A stretch of 64,000 nucleotides of DNA. Source: Neovahlkampfia damariscottae (taxonomy: Eukaryota > Heterolobosea > Selenaionea > Neovahlkampfiida > Neovahlkampfiidae). Below are positions 46,083 to 57,652 of this stretch, one piece after another. Position numbers and translations under genes: made by a program. A model generated the notes under the pieces. It had not been told where the DNA came from, searched no databases, and saw nothing but the letters and a program-made list of their open reading frames with translations. Where the stretch lies: positions 91,509-155,508 of the forward strand of contig JABLTG010000023.1 in NCBI GenBank assembly GCA_016618085.1, written 5' to 3'. Every line of letters starts with the position of its first letter. The first letter of the stretch is position 1.

Positions 46083-47950
46083 TCAATAGAAATAAGAAAA
46101 GAAACCAGATTTCTTGACATCCATTTCCTTTATATCAAATGTTTTGATTTCTTCAGTTGCTTTTTTGATTCTATATTTCCACATTTGCTCACGAGGATAT
46201 CCTGAAAATTCTGTGCAACGAACAATATTCACATAGGAATCATCATAATTCTCTTCATTGAAATAAAAAGAAGACAATGAGTAATAAGCAGCAACTAACC
46301 AATGGTCCGCAGTTTTTGTTGTTTTACCTCTTAACGCGATGGCACTTTTTAATAACTCTTCTGCTTCTTTTTTCTTGTTAATACATAATAAAATCGTTGC
46401 TTTAATAGTTTGATCTGAAAGATTGGTGAATTATTGTGAATTCTTACATGATAAAACTAAATCTAAATCTTCAGGTTTTGTCGAATCAAATGCTATTTTT
46501 TCTTTACAATATTTCATTTCAGTATCCAATAAGTATTCAGCGATATCAGGTTTCAATTTTTCAAAGAAATTGCGAAAAAACATAAATTCAAAGAGTATCA
46601 TGATCAATCCCATTTTAGTATCTTCAATTTTTGAAAGGATTGGTATTTTATCAGATGCTAATTTCTAATTGGATCGAATAATTAGTGAATAAAACTTACA
46701 GAAGAAAAGTCTCCTTTCATTGAAATAAGACTTGTTATCATTTCTTTTGATTCTTCCATACGATCACAAATGGCATAACAAGAAGCCAATTCAAGTTTAC
46801 ACACAGCAAGACTTGGAAATGACTCGGCTTTGATTATTTTCTCCAAAAGCTCCGTTGCATGCTTCCAATCTGCTTTCATATAATAAGCATTTGCTAGCTC
46901 CCAAGTGATGAAATTTGGAGTTGCTCCATTATTTTCATATTGAGATATCAAATCTAAATAAGTTGGAATTGCACCATCAGGTTCACCAATATGTTTCATA
47001 CATAAGCCAGAAAAGAAAGTAGACAATGCTCCTTTTCTAAACAATAAATCAAATTGAGTTGATGTACTTTTTTCTTACGGATATTTTTTTTTTGATACTT
47101 TTGCAATGATCTCAGCTTGTTTCAATCTTTGTGGGTTTTTTTTGATTCCTGATGGAATATATAAATAAGAAACCATTAAAAAAGACATTGCCCAACCCTC
47201 ATGCAATCCATTATTTTTTCTTACATCTTCCATATATTCAATTCCAGATTCTAAAAAAATTTTTTTTTTCAAATTGAAAATTATTACCTGCATCACCAAC
47301 ATAACCAAAAACAGATAGAATTGATTGAATTGAAGGATATGGAATCAAAGAAATCATATAATAAAAAATACCCATTCCAAATTTCAAGTTTAAAAGTATT
47401 TCCGGATGTAAACTATTTCCATTTTCTTTTTTTTCTTCTTCTGAGTGAATTTTGAAATTTCTGTCATAAATTTTAAAAGCTTTGTTTATATTCCAAGCTG
47501 CAGAAACATATTCCTTGAAGATTAAATTACCAATTCCTTTAACTAATATACAATCAGCTTCAACCTTTTTTTTAATGATTTTTCAATTGCTTTTCTTACA
47601 ATGTTTATTGCTATTTTCCATTGTTTTATCAACTCTTCATTTTTGGAGTTGAACTTTTTTCCTAAAGTTTTTTTTAAATACTCCGTGAGAGTTTCATCTG
47701 TATATTGAATATTATAGGCAAATGTTTCAGCCATTTTACAATATTTTAAAGCCCTGTCTCTGTCTTTTTGATTTTCTGCAATCAAACCGTTGATCAAATA
47801 CATTTCACTTAAAATATAACAAGAAAAAGGACAATAGTCCTCTTTTGGTTCTAATATCGTTTTACATTTTTCATATTCACTGTTATATAAATGATCAAGA
47901 CTTTGAGTTATAAATTGAGGATAAAATTTCTTCTTGTTTTTATCACTCAT
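46083..47950 (-). CDS. TTC39/IML2 family TPR protein
   Basis: Six exons (introns 47565-47599, 47251-47287, 47037-47078, 46665-46699, 46415-46447) give 561 residues. It starts MSDKNKKKF. Family hallmarks include VEADCILVKGIGNLIFKEY, then PYPSIQSILSVFGYVGDAESG, GALSTFFSGLCMKHIGEPD, and ITWELANA-YYMKADWKHATELLEK, which is the TPR-like WELAWxxxxKxDWxxA block of TTC39/Iml2. Yeast Iml2 is needed to clear inclusion bodies via lipid droplets; animal TTC39B controls LXR turnover. The cellular role here is unknown. CCAATCA on the coding strand lies about 18 nt upstream (plus ATTGG 47968-47972). Confidence 0.85.
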
Positions 47951-48027
47951 CTTGATTGAAACGTTTGATTGGTGGAATGAAAAAGATTGTTTTAAAGAAG
48001 TGTGATCAATATTAGACCAAAATCTCT

Positions 48028-48744
48028 TTATTCTTTAATTTCCTCCATTGTTTCAACATCAATTACTTTAAGAAAATATTTTGGATCAATTAAACCTTTT
48101 TCACCAACTCCAGGAGATAGAATAACTCCATTTTCCGATTTATAAAATTTAATTCCATCTTTTAATGCTTTATCTAAATCTAAATAAATTAAAACTTCAC
48201 ATGTTTTTCTCATTCCTGAAATGACACCTGAAAAATTTTTGTGTTAAAAATTGTTTTTTTTTCTTTACCTGATTCACCTGGTAGTCCAATTGCAAAGTGA
48301 ATATGTTGTCTTTTCATTTTACAAAGTCCTTCTTTTGAAATATTTTTAAGTGCTTCATAATAAGTTCCATGAACACAAACATCGATTTTTGTGTCTGTTG
48401 TAATTTCCTCCATGGATATTTCAATTCCTTCCATGGAATGTCCTTGATTTGCTCTGATATACATTTTTCCATCTTCTTTTATTATTTTGAATCTTTGTTT
48501 GTCGTTATCTTGGACTAGTTCTTGAATATCTTCAAATTTTAAATTTTGGAATTTTTTCATTGATAATAAATCATCTATTAAAACATATCCATCTTTTCTG
48601 ATTTTTAATCCTTCTTTTATCTTTTGACTTTTAAATTTTTTTTTTTTTTACTGCTCCATGTCTGAGGAGAAATGAAATTGCCTTTGAGTGTTGGACTACT
48701 TTTGAAATAGGTTTTTTTTTCTGTTTTTTAATTTTGTCGGACAT
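48028..48744 (-). CDS. TPT1: tRNA 2'-phosphotransferase
   Basis: Three exons (introns 48621-48651, 48228-48268) give 214 residues. The KptA/TPT1 signature is complete: HSKAISFLLRHGAIKEGL, then KIRKDGYVLIDDLLS, IRANQGHSM, VCVHGTYYEALKNISKEGL and KRQHIHFAIGLPG; the Arg, His, Arg and Arg residues of the NAD-dependent active site are in place. The enzyme removes the 2'-phosphate left at the splice junction by fungal/plant-type tRNA ligases, producing ADP-ribose 1''-2''-cyclic phosphate. Its presence suggests healing-and-sealing tRNA splicing. Start at 48744 is the first ATG of the frame; CCAATTGG lies at 48780-48787. Confidence 0.92.
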
Positions 48745-48988
48745 GATGTACGTTTCAGTTTCTTTGTTGAAGAAAATACTTCCAATTGGATAAGAAAATC
48801 AATTCTAAAATTGAAATTGGTGAACAATAGTTTCCGTTGTAGATTAATTTATTATCTTTTTGTTTTCTTTCTTCCAGTTTTAGATGTTATTGTTCGATCC
48901 AAATTTGGTTCTAATCATTCTTCACTTTCTTTTTTGTCCAATCAGCAGTTTTAAAACCAAATTCAGATACAAAACACAAATTCAAAAC

Positions 48989-49336
48989 ATGGGGAAACAA
49001 CAAATAATTATAGAAACAAATGAAACAAATCCAATATTTGAGGAAAAACACAACAAAATCTACAGGAAAGAAGTCACAATCACAGGAGAGTCCAATCTCA
49101 TTGAATCAGTGTCCAACAAGAAATATGTTTCCAATTTATTGCGTGCATTGGAAGAAAAGCTTCAAGAACTACAAGAATTTAAAGAAGTCACCATAACAAT
49201 CAAAGTTAACAAAAAAGTTGATCACTGTTCGAACATCCAAATTTTTGATGGATCAGAGGAAGTAGTGTGGAATGATGACGAAAGTTCACTTTTAACATGC
49301 TCACCAGAAAATGCTGTTGACGATTGGGAATGGTAA
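48989..49336 (+). CDS. Small conserved-looking protein of unknown function
   Basis: Intronless, 115 residues from ATG 48989, 47 nt downstream of GTCCAATCA (48936-48944). It reads as alternating strands and helix: YRKEVTITGE, then VSNLLRALEEKLQELQEF, then EVTITIKVNKKVD, with an acidic C-terminus ending DDWEW. The single long amphipathic helix between beta strands could be a small alpha/beta domain. I do not recognise the family. The promoter position and clean frame make it a likely gene. Its stop lies 27 nt from that of the convergent topoisomerase gene. Confidence 0.55.
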   Translation: MGKQQIIIETNETNPIFEEKHNKIYRKEVTITGESNLIESVSNKKYVSNLLRALEEKLQELQEFKEVTITIKVNKKVDHCSNIQIFDGSEEVVWNDDESSLLTCSPENAVDDWEW

Positions 49337-49363
49337 TTTCTTCAATAAAATTATTGTAAAAAT

Positions 49364-52300
49364 TTACTCCTTCCATTGAAAAAAATCACATTGCCCATCT
49401 TTCAAAGCACATTTAAAAAACTCTCTCCCAGCATTTTGTCCATTTTTACAAGTCAAAAGAACAGCCTTTTTGTTATGCTTACAAATTGGAATTTCATTCT
49501 TTTTCTTTTTTTGATCATTGAATTTTCTTGGTTCCAATTCATTTCTCTTTCCTAAAACTCTTGTGCTGCTGTTTGAATTAGATGAAATGACAGATCTTGT
49601 GTTTGATTTATTATGAATAACTACATTGCTAGTTGGTAGTTTGTAAATACTCATTAATTGAAATTCAGATAATGGTGATGGACAACAGATACATGTTGTT
49701 AATTTCAAAGGAATCAAATACGGAACTGAAGAAATGTTAATCAATTTGAAAATTACATACCTTTTCCTTGAATAAATTCAAATTTCAATTTTTTGATATT
49801 TTTATGTTTATCACAATATTCATTTGAAATTGAAATATCTTTGGCATCAGGCAACCATAGTGTTTCTGATTTACACCCTTTATAATTTTTGCATGAAATA
49901 GTATATTTGTTACTTTTCAATAATTTCAAAATCAAATTATTACCACATGCATCACATTTTGCAAAGACTTCTTCTTTAGTTGATAATACACAGGATTTTT
50001 CATTACAGTTGAAACATTTAAATTGACCTTGTAAATTTTCTATCTGGGAAATATTAGGAATGAAAAAAGACAATGTATTACATCATTTTGTTGTTTTGGC
50101 GGATTATTTGTACAATAAGGACAAACATAATAAGTTGTATTTTTTGATTCATTTAACACTGAAACAACTTGATAATTACACAAAGGACATTGATGATTAT
50201 ATGGTTTCAAAGTACCATCTAAACAGAATTAAATAATAAATTCATTTACATTTTGGAAGAACATGAGATTCTTTACAAGATGTACAAAATGCAAAATTTG
50301 TATCTCCTGAACTTTTCAATTGCATTGTTCCTTGACATTTTCCACATTTCGAAAAATAATTTTTTATAATTGCACTGCTAGTCAAAGAGGTTCCAATTTG
50401 ATCAAAATACTTGTTCATTGTTTCATCCAGTTTTTCATATTTCTGAATTAATTCTTTGAAGACAGCTAAAAATTAAGTTGAAATTTAAAATTACCTTTAT
50501 ACATTTCAACATTTTCATATAAAATCAACTTTGAATCTTTTCCACGTGATATTGACTTCATATCCAATTCCACTTAACGTTTTTAATGAAAAATTGAAAG
50601 ATTACTTTTCGCTCTTAAATTTGGTTTTGATAAAGAAATATCCATTGAATCATAACCTTGAATTAATGCTAATCCTAATTTTGTTGGTACATAAACATTT
50701 TCTTGCTTGATTGTATATTCTCTGTCAGTGATATTTTTAATATGTTGAGAAATGGTAGCATCTGTTCCTATTTGATTTTTATCCATTGTAGAAATTAAAT
50801 TTTCTTCTGATAAAAGAGGAGGAGCTCTGGTTTTCTCTTCTTTCATTAATAATGCAGTTGGAAGAAAAACTTCATTTTCTTCGAACAAAGGTAATGATTT
50901 GTCGGTCCATTTATCATAAACATAAATATTCAAATAATTTAATTCCTTGATCATCAATCCACTAGTTGTGAAAATTTCAGAAGCAATATCAATGGTGATG
51001 ATGGTTTCATAACCAATTCCATCATTAGAACAACAAGCCAAAAAATGACGACAAATCAATTCATAAACACCCTTTTCTTTTCCATTTAAATTAGTTACGG
51101 ATTTTGTTGGTGAAATTGGAGGATGTGCTTTATCATCATCTTTTCCTTGTTTTGGTTGAACGAATTTATCATCTTCCAATAATGTTTTGCTGTATTCTGA
51201 AAAATCGGGATGCAAAAGAGTTACTTCTTTAATCATTTTTTTCAATTCATCACTTGAGGCATGAAATATATTTGTTTCTCTTTTTGAATTTAAGATAAAA
51301 ATATATCCAATTCTTACGTTCTTGGGTATGAAATAAATCCTTGATTATATAACTTTTCAGCAATCTCCATTGTTTGATGAGCACTTAAATTCAATTTTCT
51401 AGCAGCTAATTTTTGTAATTCAACTGTATTCATTGGATAAGGTCTCCATTTTCTTTTTTCTTTTTTTTCGATTCTGATAACTTTTGCATTTGGATTTTCC
51501 AATAACATTTCATATAAAACAACACAACATTGTTTATCAAATAATCTTTTTCTCTTCCATTGAAAAATTGATTTTTTTTTGTCTTTTTCATATTCACAAA
51601 AGATGTACCAATAATTTTCACTGACAAAATTTTCCTTCTTTAAATATCTTTCAACAATAAATCCTAATGTTGGAAATTGACAACTTCCATAACTAATAAC
51701 ACCCTCTGGTAATCCTTCAAATTTTCTTTTCAATTTAGTTGTTTGAAATCGTGTGAATGAAGCTCCAATTCTTAAATCAATTTCTCTTCTGGCATCAACA
51801 GCCAAAGAATCATTTTTATTTGGTGAAACTAAATTATTCATTGCATTTACAATAGATCTTTGAAATATTAATTTTTTTGAGGTTTTTACCTGTTTGTCAT
51901 ATCTGAAAATTTTGCTCTTTTTACAGTCAAGTATTTGTTAGCTTTTTGACAACAATCAATAACTTCACTAAAAGGATGAATAATTCTTATTTTTACAAGG
52001 CTATATTTTCTCCTTCTCTATCACAATCTAACCATAAAACAAGTTGTTGACATTTTTTTGCCTCAATTCTTAAAGTTTCGGCGATTAATTTTGAATTCTG
52101 AATTAGAATGATAAATTAGAATACAAGATTTACTTCTGGAACAAATTTTACGATTGGAGCTTCAAAAAGTTGAACTGGATCACAAGAACCCCATTGACGA
52201 AAATTGTCTTCAAAATCCATATCATAAAGATGTCCTGATACGCTTGTAAAAACCATGTCGTTATTTTTATATTTGAATTCATAAATAGAGTTATATTTTG

Positions 52301-52455
52301 ATTTGCCTGGTCTTCTTTGAGCTTGGTTGTTTGATAGAATTCCAGAAATTTTTTTTGCTTTTTATTTGAGTTGAATTTATTGTTTACCTGCATCTGGCTT
52401 TTCAGCGACATGCAAAATCTAATTTTTTAAATTTTTTTTTTTGTTTTACTTTCAT
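49364..52455 (-). CDS. TOP3A: DNA topoisomerase III (type IA)
   Basis: Twelve exons with eleven introns of 29-38 nt (52419-52449, 52358-52387, 52098-52133, 51968-51996, 51858-51889, 51280-51317, 50573-50605, 50466-50494, 50219-50249, 50044-50081, 49726-49760) give 909 residues. The first coding exon is only ATG AAA. The TOPRIM domain has [14 protein letters not shown] and [12 protein letters not shown]. Conserved [21 protein letters not shown] and the catalytic Tyr loop [11 protein letters not shown] follow. The C-terminus has Cys4 zinc motifs ([28 protein letters not shown]) and a final GRF zinc finger ([20 protein letters not shown]). TOP3 with RMI1 and a RecQ helicase dissolves recombination intermediates. 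Confidence 0.95.
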
Positions 52456-52937
52456 CCTTCTTGGGTTGGAGTTTTGTTTCTTTTTGATTGGAGCATTTTT
52501 TCTCGGAATTTCCTTTTCTCAGAAGAAATAATTTTTCTATTTCACTACAATGCAGAACTTTTGATTAAATGAGACATGATGTTGGAGGATATTCTTTACT
52601 TTTTGTGACAATTATTTTGATGGTTTATTCAATGAACTTCAATTATAACCGCCATTTCTCAAGATTATATAACTGCGATTAGTACATGACAGAGAGGGTA
52701 TTGATCAAATCAGAAATCAAAAATGAAAAAGTTCAGATAAAAATCCCAAAAATTTCACTGACAACAACCAAGCTGAATAGTGAAAAGGTCTCAAATAATT
52801 CAACCAATCTTGTGGAATTGTTTAACTGCTGATTTACATGAAAATAACATTCTAATTCCACAAAATGGGATTGTCCAATCATATAGTTTTGAAAAATCAA
52901 ATAATTCTCATTGGCAAATTCTTCAATCTTCTCAAAG
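52456..52937. other. Intergenic divergent region
   Basis: 482 nt between the TOP3 and Hsp20-UBA start codons. It contains CCAATCA in both orientations (plus ATTGG near 52488; GTCCAATCA at 52873-52881). A minus-strand frame at 52733-52951 overlaps the start of the Hsp20 gene and has no promoter of its own, so I treat it as chance. Confidence 0.5.
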
Positions 52938-53561
52938 ATGAGTCTGTTCATCTTCAGAAAAATCGTAACTCCAAAATATTTACGTCCTTTTTACATCAAT
53001 GAACTTCTCCACACATCAAATATCGTTCCATTGAAGAAATTGATCAAAACACAAGATCAAATGAAGTTTGACTTAAAAAAACAAATTGCTTTCGATAAAA
53101 GTTTGTTAAAGAAGTTTCAATTGTTCAAAAAAACACCAAAAATATTCACAAGAATCAAGGAAAACCAATATTCAATCGAAGTGGAACTCCCAATTCCCCT
53201 TCAAAGAAAAAACTTACAGTTGAAGGTTGATTCAGAAAAAAAATCTATGGTCTTGAAAATTTCAACCGATGTTGGCAGTTCAAAAAACTATACTCAAAAA
53301 ATAATGTTACCTGATGATGTTTCTTACGATGGAATTGAAGCTAAAATGAATAATCAAGGAAAGTTGAATATTTCAATTCAAAGAAAATTATCAACCATTG
53401 AAACAGTATCCAAAGAATTCTATGAACAATATCAACTTCAATTTGATATTTTAAGCAATATGGGATTCAAAGATAGAGATTTGATTTCAAAATTGATCAA
53501 AAAACATAAAGGAGATATTCATGCAATTGTTCCAGATTACATCAAAACTTCATTGAAATAA
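52938..53561 (+). CDS. Hsp20/alpha-crystallin domain fused to a UBA-like domain
   Basis: Intronless, 207 residues. The N-terminus MSLFIFRKIVTPKYLRPFY is basic and hydrophobic and could be a mitochondrial presequence. Residues about 75-150 form an alpha-crystallin-like beta sandwich: FTRIKENQYSIEVELPIPLQ, then LKVDSEKKSMVLKISTDV and YTQKIMLPDDVSYDGIEAKM, ending GKLNISIQRK (the usual GVLxIxIPK strand). Residues about 165-205 (LQFDILSNMGFKDRDLISKL, then HKGDIHAIV) match the UBA-like fold with its MGF loop. Small heat-shock proteins hold unfolded clients; UBA domains bind ubiquitin. The combination is unusual. Its stop overlaps the DNA ligase IV stop region by 12 nt. Confidence 0.7.
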   Translation: MSLFIFRKIVTPKYLRPFYINELLHTSNIVPLKKLIKTQDQMKFDLKKQIAFDKSLLKKFQLFKKTPKIFTRIKENQYSIEVELPIPLQRKNLQLKVDSEKKSMVLKISTDVGSSKNYTQKIMLPDDVSYDGIEAKMNNQGKLNISIQRKLSTIETVSKEFYEQYQLQFDILSNMGFKDRDLISKLIKKHKGDIHAIVPDYIKTSLK

Positions 53562-56360
53562 ATTGATATCTGTTTTGTTTAGATTTTGTTTTCTTTTTCT
53601 TTTTCTTTTTGGAAAATCATTTTCAGTCAATAAATATTCATCTTCTTGGACAAATCTATTTTCGTCCAAGCATGCTTTCATCCAAAGTCTATTCACAATT
53701 TTACTATTCGGACATGAAAAAAATAATGTTCGAAGATTCGTATTTCCGTCCACTACAATATGTGTCACATTCTCTGTTGCTTCTTTCGATACATCTCCAC
53801 CTAAATAACGAAATTTTTGTTCAAGAAAATGAAGTGCATTATTTGACAGTGGAAAATCTTGTTTTCCAACGTACTTGTATCGATCAAAATAAATACACAA
53901 GTGAGAGATCCAACCCTCGGATACCAAATTTTCCTTTTTAAACTGTTTGATCAATGAAATTGATTTTTCTTCCTTTTTCAATTCTTCAACTTTTTTCAAT
54001 GATTTTTTTAACGAATCTATTGATGCATCTTCAAAGAAATGATCTTCAAATTCATCCATGAGTTCGTCAAAAAGTTTTTGAGTTTTTTTGGAGGTATATA
54101 TCATGTATTTTGGATGCAAGTCAACAATTCTTTTTTTTCTAATGCAATCTTGAATCCATTCATATTTTAAAACATCAAGATAGTCATAAGGATTCTTTTT
54201 ACTTTTGCATTGTTTGATCCAATTTTGGATTTTGATATTTTGATTAGAAATGATAAATTTTGTTTTTTGGGTTGGATTTTTAACAATGTTTCCTTCATGT
54301 TGAAGAATTGATTCTTCTATTTTGGAATTTTGAGAAAACAAACAAAATTCAATGTTCAAAAATAAAGAAGATAACTTAATTTCTTCTTTGGTTTCAGTTG
54401 GAATAAATTGAATTTTCTTTTTATGTCCAGCAATGGAAGAGGAGTTCTTTTGCAATTCCAACAACTCTTGGAATCCTGGTTCATCTAAGCAATCTTCCAA
54501 ATTTTTGTCTGTTCGAATTTGAACGACTCTTGGAAATCTCAAAGTGTAATTTGCTTTGAAAGAAGTTGAAGGAATGATCGAAAATGCTTTGATTTCCAGT
54601 ACAACAGAATTTTTGGGATCAATATAAAAATCTAAAGATTTAAGATAAAATTCTTAGTACCTGGAATTTCAGAACTACCTGGAATCCATTGGGGAAAATA
54701 ACTTTGTCTATATTTCCTCCAATGTGATTCCAATTTTGATTGTAATATTGTCAATTCACTGTTGGTGTATCCACTGAATATGAGTACAAATAATGAATGT
54801 TTTACCTCCCAACTTTGCAAAATGGAATGAAAGAGTCCTCTTTTTTATATCCTAATAAGAAATGTGAAATTGATTTCTTTTGAAATTTTGTTCCATAATA
54901 ACCTCCGATTATCATTAAATCCAAAGTGTCTCCAACAGAAATTTGATGATCAGGCTTAAATTTCAACCAATTTTTACTTCTTTCTCCTGGTATATATTCA
55001 GAATCCAAATCTTTGATCATGATTCCTTCATCTCTATTTAAAATAGCTTCTTCCAAACGATCACTTGAAATGTGAGAGATAGAAAAAACTAACAGAATTT
55101 GTTGCTCGGAAGCAATTTTAGTTTGCTCTGTGAGTTCCAATTTGTGTTCTTTTTGATTTAATAAAATCAAATTTACCAGTTTGAATGACAATTTTTTGAA
55201 GAGTTTTCCTTCTTTCAAATAATGTACAATTTGTCAAATCTTTCCCATTTAAAAATAAAACATCAAAAATTTGATCTAAAAAATGAATTAGACAAAAAAA
55301 ACTTACAACAAAAATCTTCATTTTGCTCCAACGTTCTTTGGTTTCCAAACTCTTTAAATCTTCCAAATTTCTCATTCCAAACCATCATTTCTCCATCTAT
55401 GATATAATTTTCACCTTTGATTTGTTTTGAAAGCATTGAATTCAAGCAATCATAATGTTCTGTAAAATTGGTACCATTTCTTGTAATATACATATATTTC
55501 CCTTTATCCTTGTGAACCATGATTCTTTCACCATCAAATTTCTTCTCCATAATCATATTTTTTGATGAAATAGTTTGAAATTTAAGATAATGTGTTGCTA
55601 ACATTGGTTTAACAGAAGAAAAAATTTTCAAATTCTTTTCATTGTCTATAATAAAAAAAAATCAATTCAAAATTTAACATACAAATAAATTTTGGATCCT
55701 GACATTTCATGCAAACTTCTTTGAGATCTGTGCACTCATTATACAATTTTTCGGCTGCTGGATGAAATGCTTTCATTATGGAGGTGAAGTTGATTTTCAT
55801 ATCTTTCAAAATGATACGAATCAACCATTTTTGTTCAATGGCAGTTGTTGCTTTAAATATTTCTTTCAATAGCTGTTTTTTTTCATTCATTCTATTTTTT
55901 TTTTGACCTATTTTTTTTCTTACGTTTCTTTCATACATAAATCATCTAAATATTCATTTAATTCATGAACTGTTAATTTTCTATTTTCTTTCCATCCTCT
56001 TTCTGTCAATATTGAATGGATTGTGTCAGAAAAATTTGTTAAGTCTGATTTCTTTGAATAATTTGGATTTTTCCATTCTAATATTCTTTTGGCTGTGGAA
56101 GTATTTTTTAATCCAAGAAAATCAACGTAGATGGATCCAATTTTTTTTTCTTGAAGTCCATAAGTTCGTGTTTTGTCTAATGATGGACCTATAAAATTAA
56201 AGTTGAAAAAATTACAAAATAATCTCATGTATGGGTACAAATCAATTTTAGAGTATTTTTTCCAAAAGTTCTCAAAATACTCCATTTTTTTTTGGCTTTT
56301 TGTTGTTTCAGCTTTGATGATGGTTATATTAGTTTAAGACTTACTGATTTTCTCTAACAT
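53550..56360 (-). CDS. LIG4: DNA ligase IV (ATP-dependent, NHEJ)
   Basis: Nine exons (introns 56312-56344, 56189-56215, 55892-55923, 55646-55682, 55276-55306, 55149-55176, 54774-54805, 54632-54660) give 853 residues. The short first exon (MLEKI) is supported by frame continuity. An N-terminal DNA-binding domain precedes motif I, EKKFDGERIMVHK, whose Lys is adenylated. Motifs III-V follow: IDGEMMVWN, DEGIMIKDLDSEY and NWLKFKPDH; then FCKVGSGYTNSEL and the OB-fold motif LRFPRVVQIRTDK. Two BRCT-type regions end the protein (about 590-690 and 750-840) with the linker that binds XRCC4 between them. It seals double-strand breaks. Confidence 0.92.
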
Positions 56361-56528
56361 TGTAGAAATGTATTTGAAACTGACTTTTGGTTCGTCTACT
56401 TCTTCATTCATCGAACTACGCCAAATAATCAAGAGGTTTGTGATTGGCCAGTGGATTCAACCAATAATGCATTGGTAGCAGCAAATAATGAAGAAATTGA
56501 TATTTTTCTGACCAAAAGAAAATATAAT

Positions 56529-57509
56529 TTATTGTGAAAATGAGAAATTGATGTCTTCAGTTTTCCAAATTCCTTGTTTCACGTATAATTCAAAATACAT
56601 TCCTGTCATTGCACAAACCACTTCAAAATCATCTTTGAATTTTTTTTGGTACCATTGAATCTCTTTTTTATGCTTTTTCATAGAAAGAATAAAATTTTTA
56701 GTGACTTTTTCCCCTGGGACAAAATAAATATTACCCGGAGACAATTCAATAGCAAATTCAATCAATTGATCTTGCATTTTCCAATGTTTATCCAAAATCC
56801 TAAAACCTGTGTACGGATATTTTAACAAGTATTTTTCAATAAAAGACAGTTCCAAATTACGTTGAATCACCAAATTGATAACATCACACCTGGCTGTTAA
56901 CACATCAAAATCTGATTTTAAATTTTTTGGGAGATATTTCCAAACTACATGAGGTAATTTTTTTAAAAGAACAATCATAATTTCTTTGTTTGAAGTAACA
57001 TTTGAGTATTCTTTGAAGAAATGAAAGTCCTTGGGAGAAGTACTGAAAACCTGGTGTAATACTTGATATTTTGAGGAGAAGTAGTATTTTCTTTTTTGCA
57101 TAAGACCTGAATATTTGATAAAATAATAATAATAAATATCTTCATCTTGAATTTGCTTTGGAAAAGAATGATAAATAGTTGGAGATGCTTTCATTAATTC
57201 AATAAGTAATTTTTGGTTATTAAATATTGCTGAATCAATATACTTATCAAAATTATTTCCAGATTTCTGTGCATAAAGTTTCAATATACTTTTATTCTTT
57301 TTCAAATCATCAGAAATTATTTCAAAATTTTTCCAAGAAGTTTTTAGTAGCTCTCTGGCAAAATAGTAATCTCCAAGCAGTTCTTCTTTTTCCGGTAAGT
57401 CGAAAGAGGTTTTGCAGAGTAATAAATTTCTATTTCTTTTTCTGTTTGTAACTGAACCAGTGATGATACAAGGTTGAAGAGAATTCTTTATTTTATCAGA
57501 TGAACACAT
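56529..57509 (-). CDS. DUF4116-type repeat protein
   Basis: Intronless, 326 residues from ATG 57509. Helical repeats of about 45-50 residues with the DUF4116-like pattern appear: DYYFARELLKTSWKNFEII, NNQKLLIELMKASPTIYHS, NKEIMIVLLKKLPHVVWKYL and MQDQLIEFAIELSPGNIYFV. The repeats are more divergent than in the 45515-45937 protein. The family has no known function. It diverges from the gene at 57653 over 143 nt with ATTGG at 57543-57547 and CCAAT at 57623-57627 (as acccaatag). Confidence 0.6.
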   Translation of the reverse strand: MCSSDKIKNSLQPCIITGSVTNRKRNRNLLLCKTSFDLPEKEELLGDYYFARELLKTSWKNFEIISDDLKKNKSILKLYAQKSGNNFDKYIDSAIFNNQKLLIELMKASPTIYHSFPKQIQDEDIYYYYFIKYSGLMQKRKYYFSSKYQVLHQVFSTSPKDFHFFKEYSNVTSNKEIMIVLLKKLPHVVWKYLPKNLKSDFDVLTARCDVINLVIQRNLELSFIEKYLLKYPYTGFRILDKHWKMQDQLIEFAIELSPGNIYFVPGEKVTKNFILSMKKHKKEIQWYQKKFKDDFEVVCAMTGMYFELYVKQGIWKTEDINFSFSQ

Positions 57510-57652
57510 TATTAATCAAATGTATTTGGTTCGAGATATGCAATTGGTCAATTTGATCACCTCAATTTAAAAATGTAATCCAGCAAAATGGAAATTGTTG
57601 GTTGTTGGATTTTATGAATTACCCAATAGGATCATTTTGAAAAAAACTGAAA

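Noticed and set aside
47565-47599. Frameshift in an A8 run in the TTC39 gene
   Set aside because: A 35-nt intron with donor gtaaga and acceptor aaaag gives NI|VEADCIL in frame.
52733-52951. 72-residue minus-strand frame before the Hsp20-UBA gene
   Set aside because: It overlaps the start of a supported gene, has no family features and no separate promoter.
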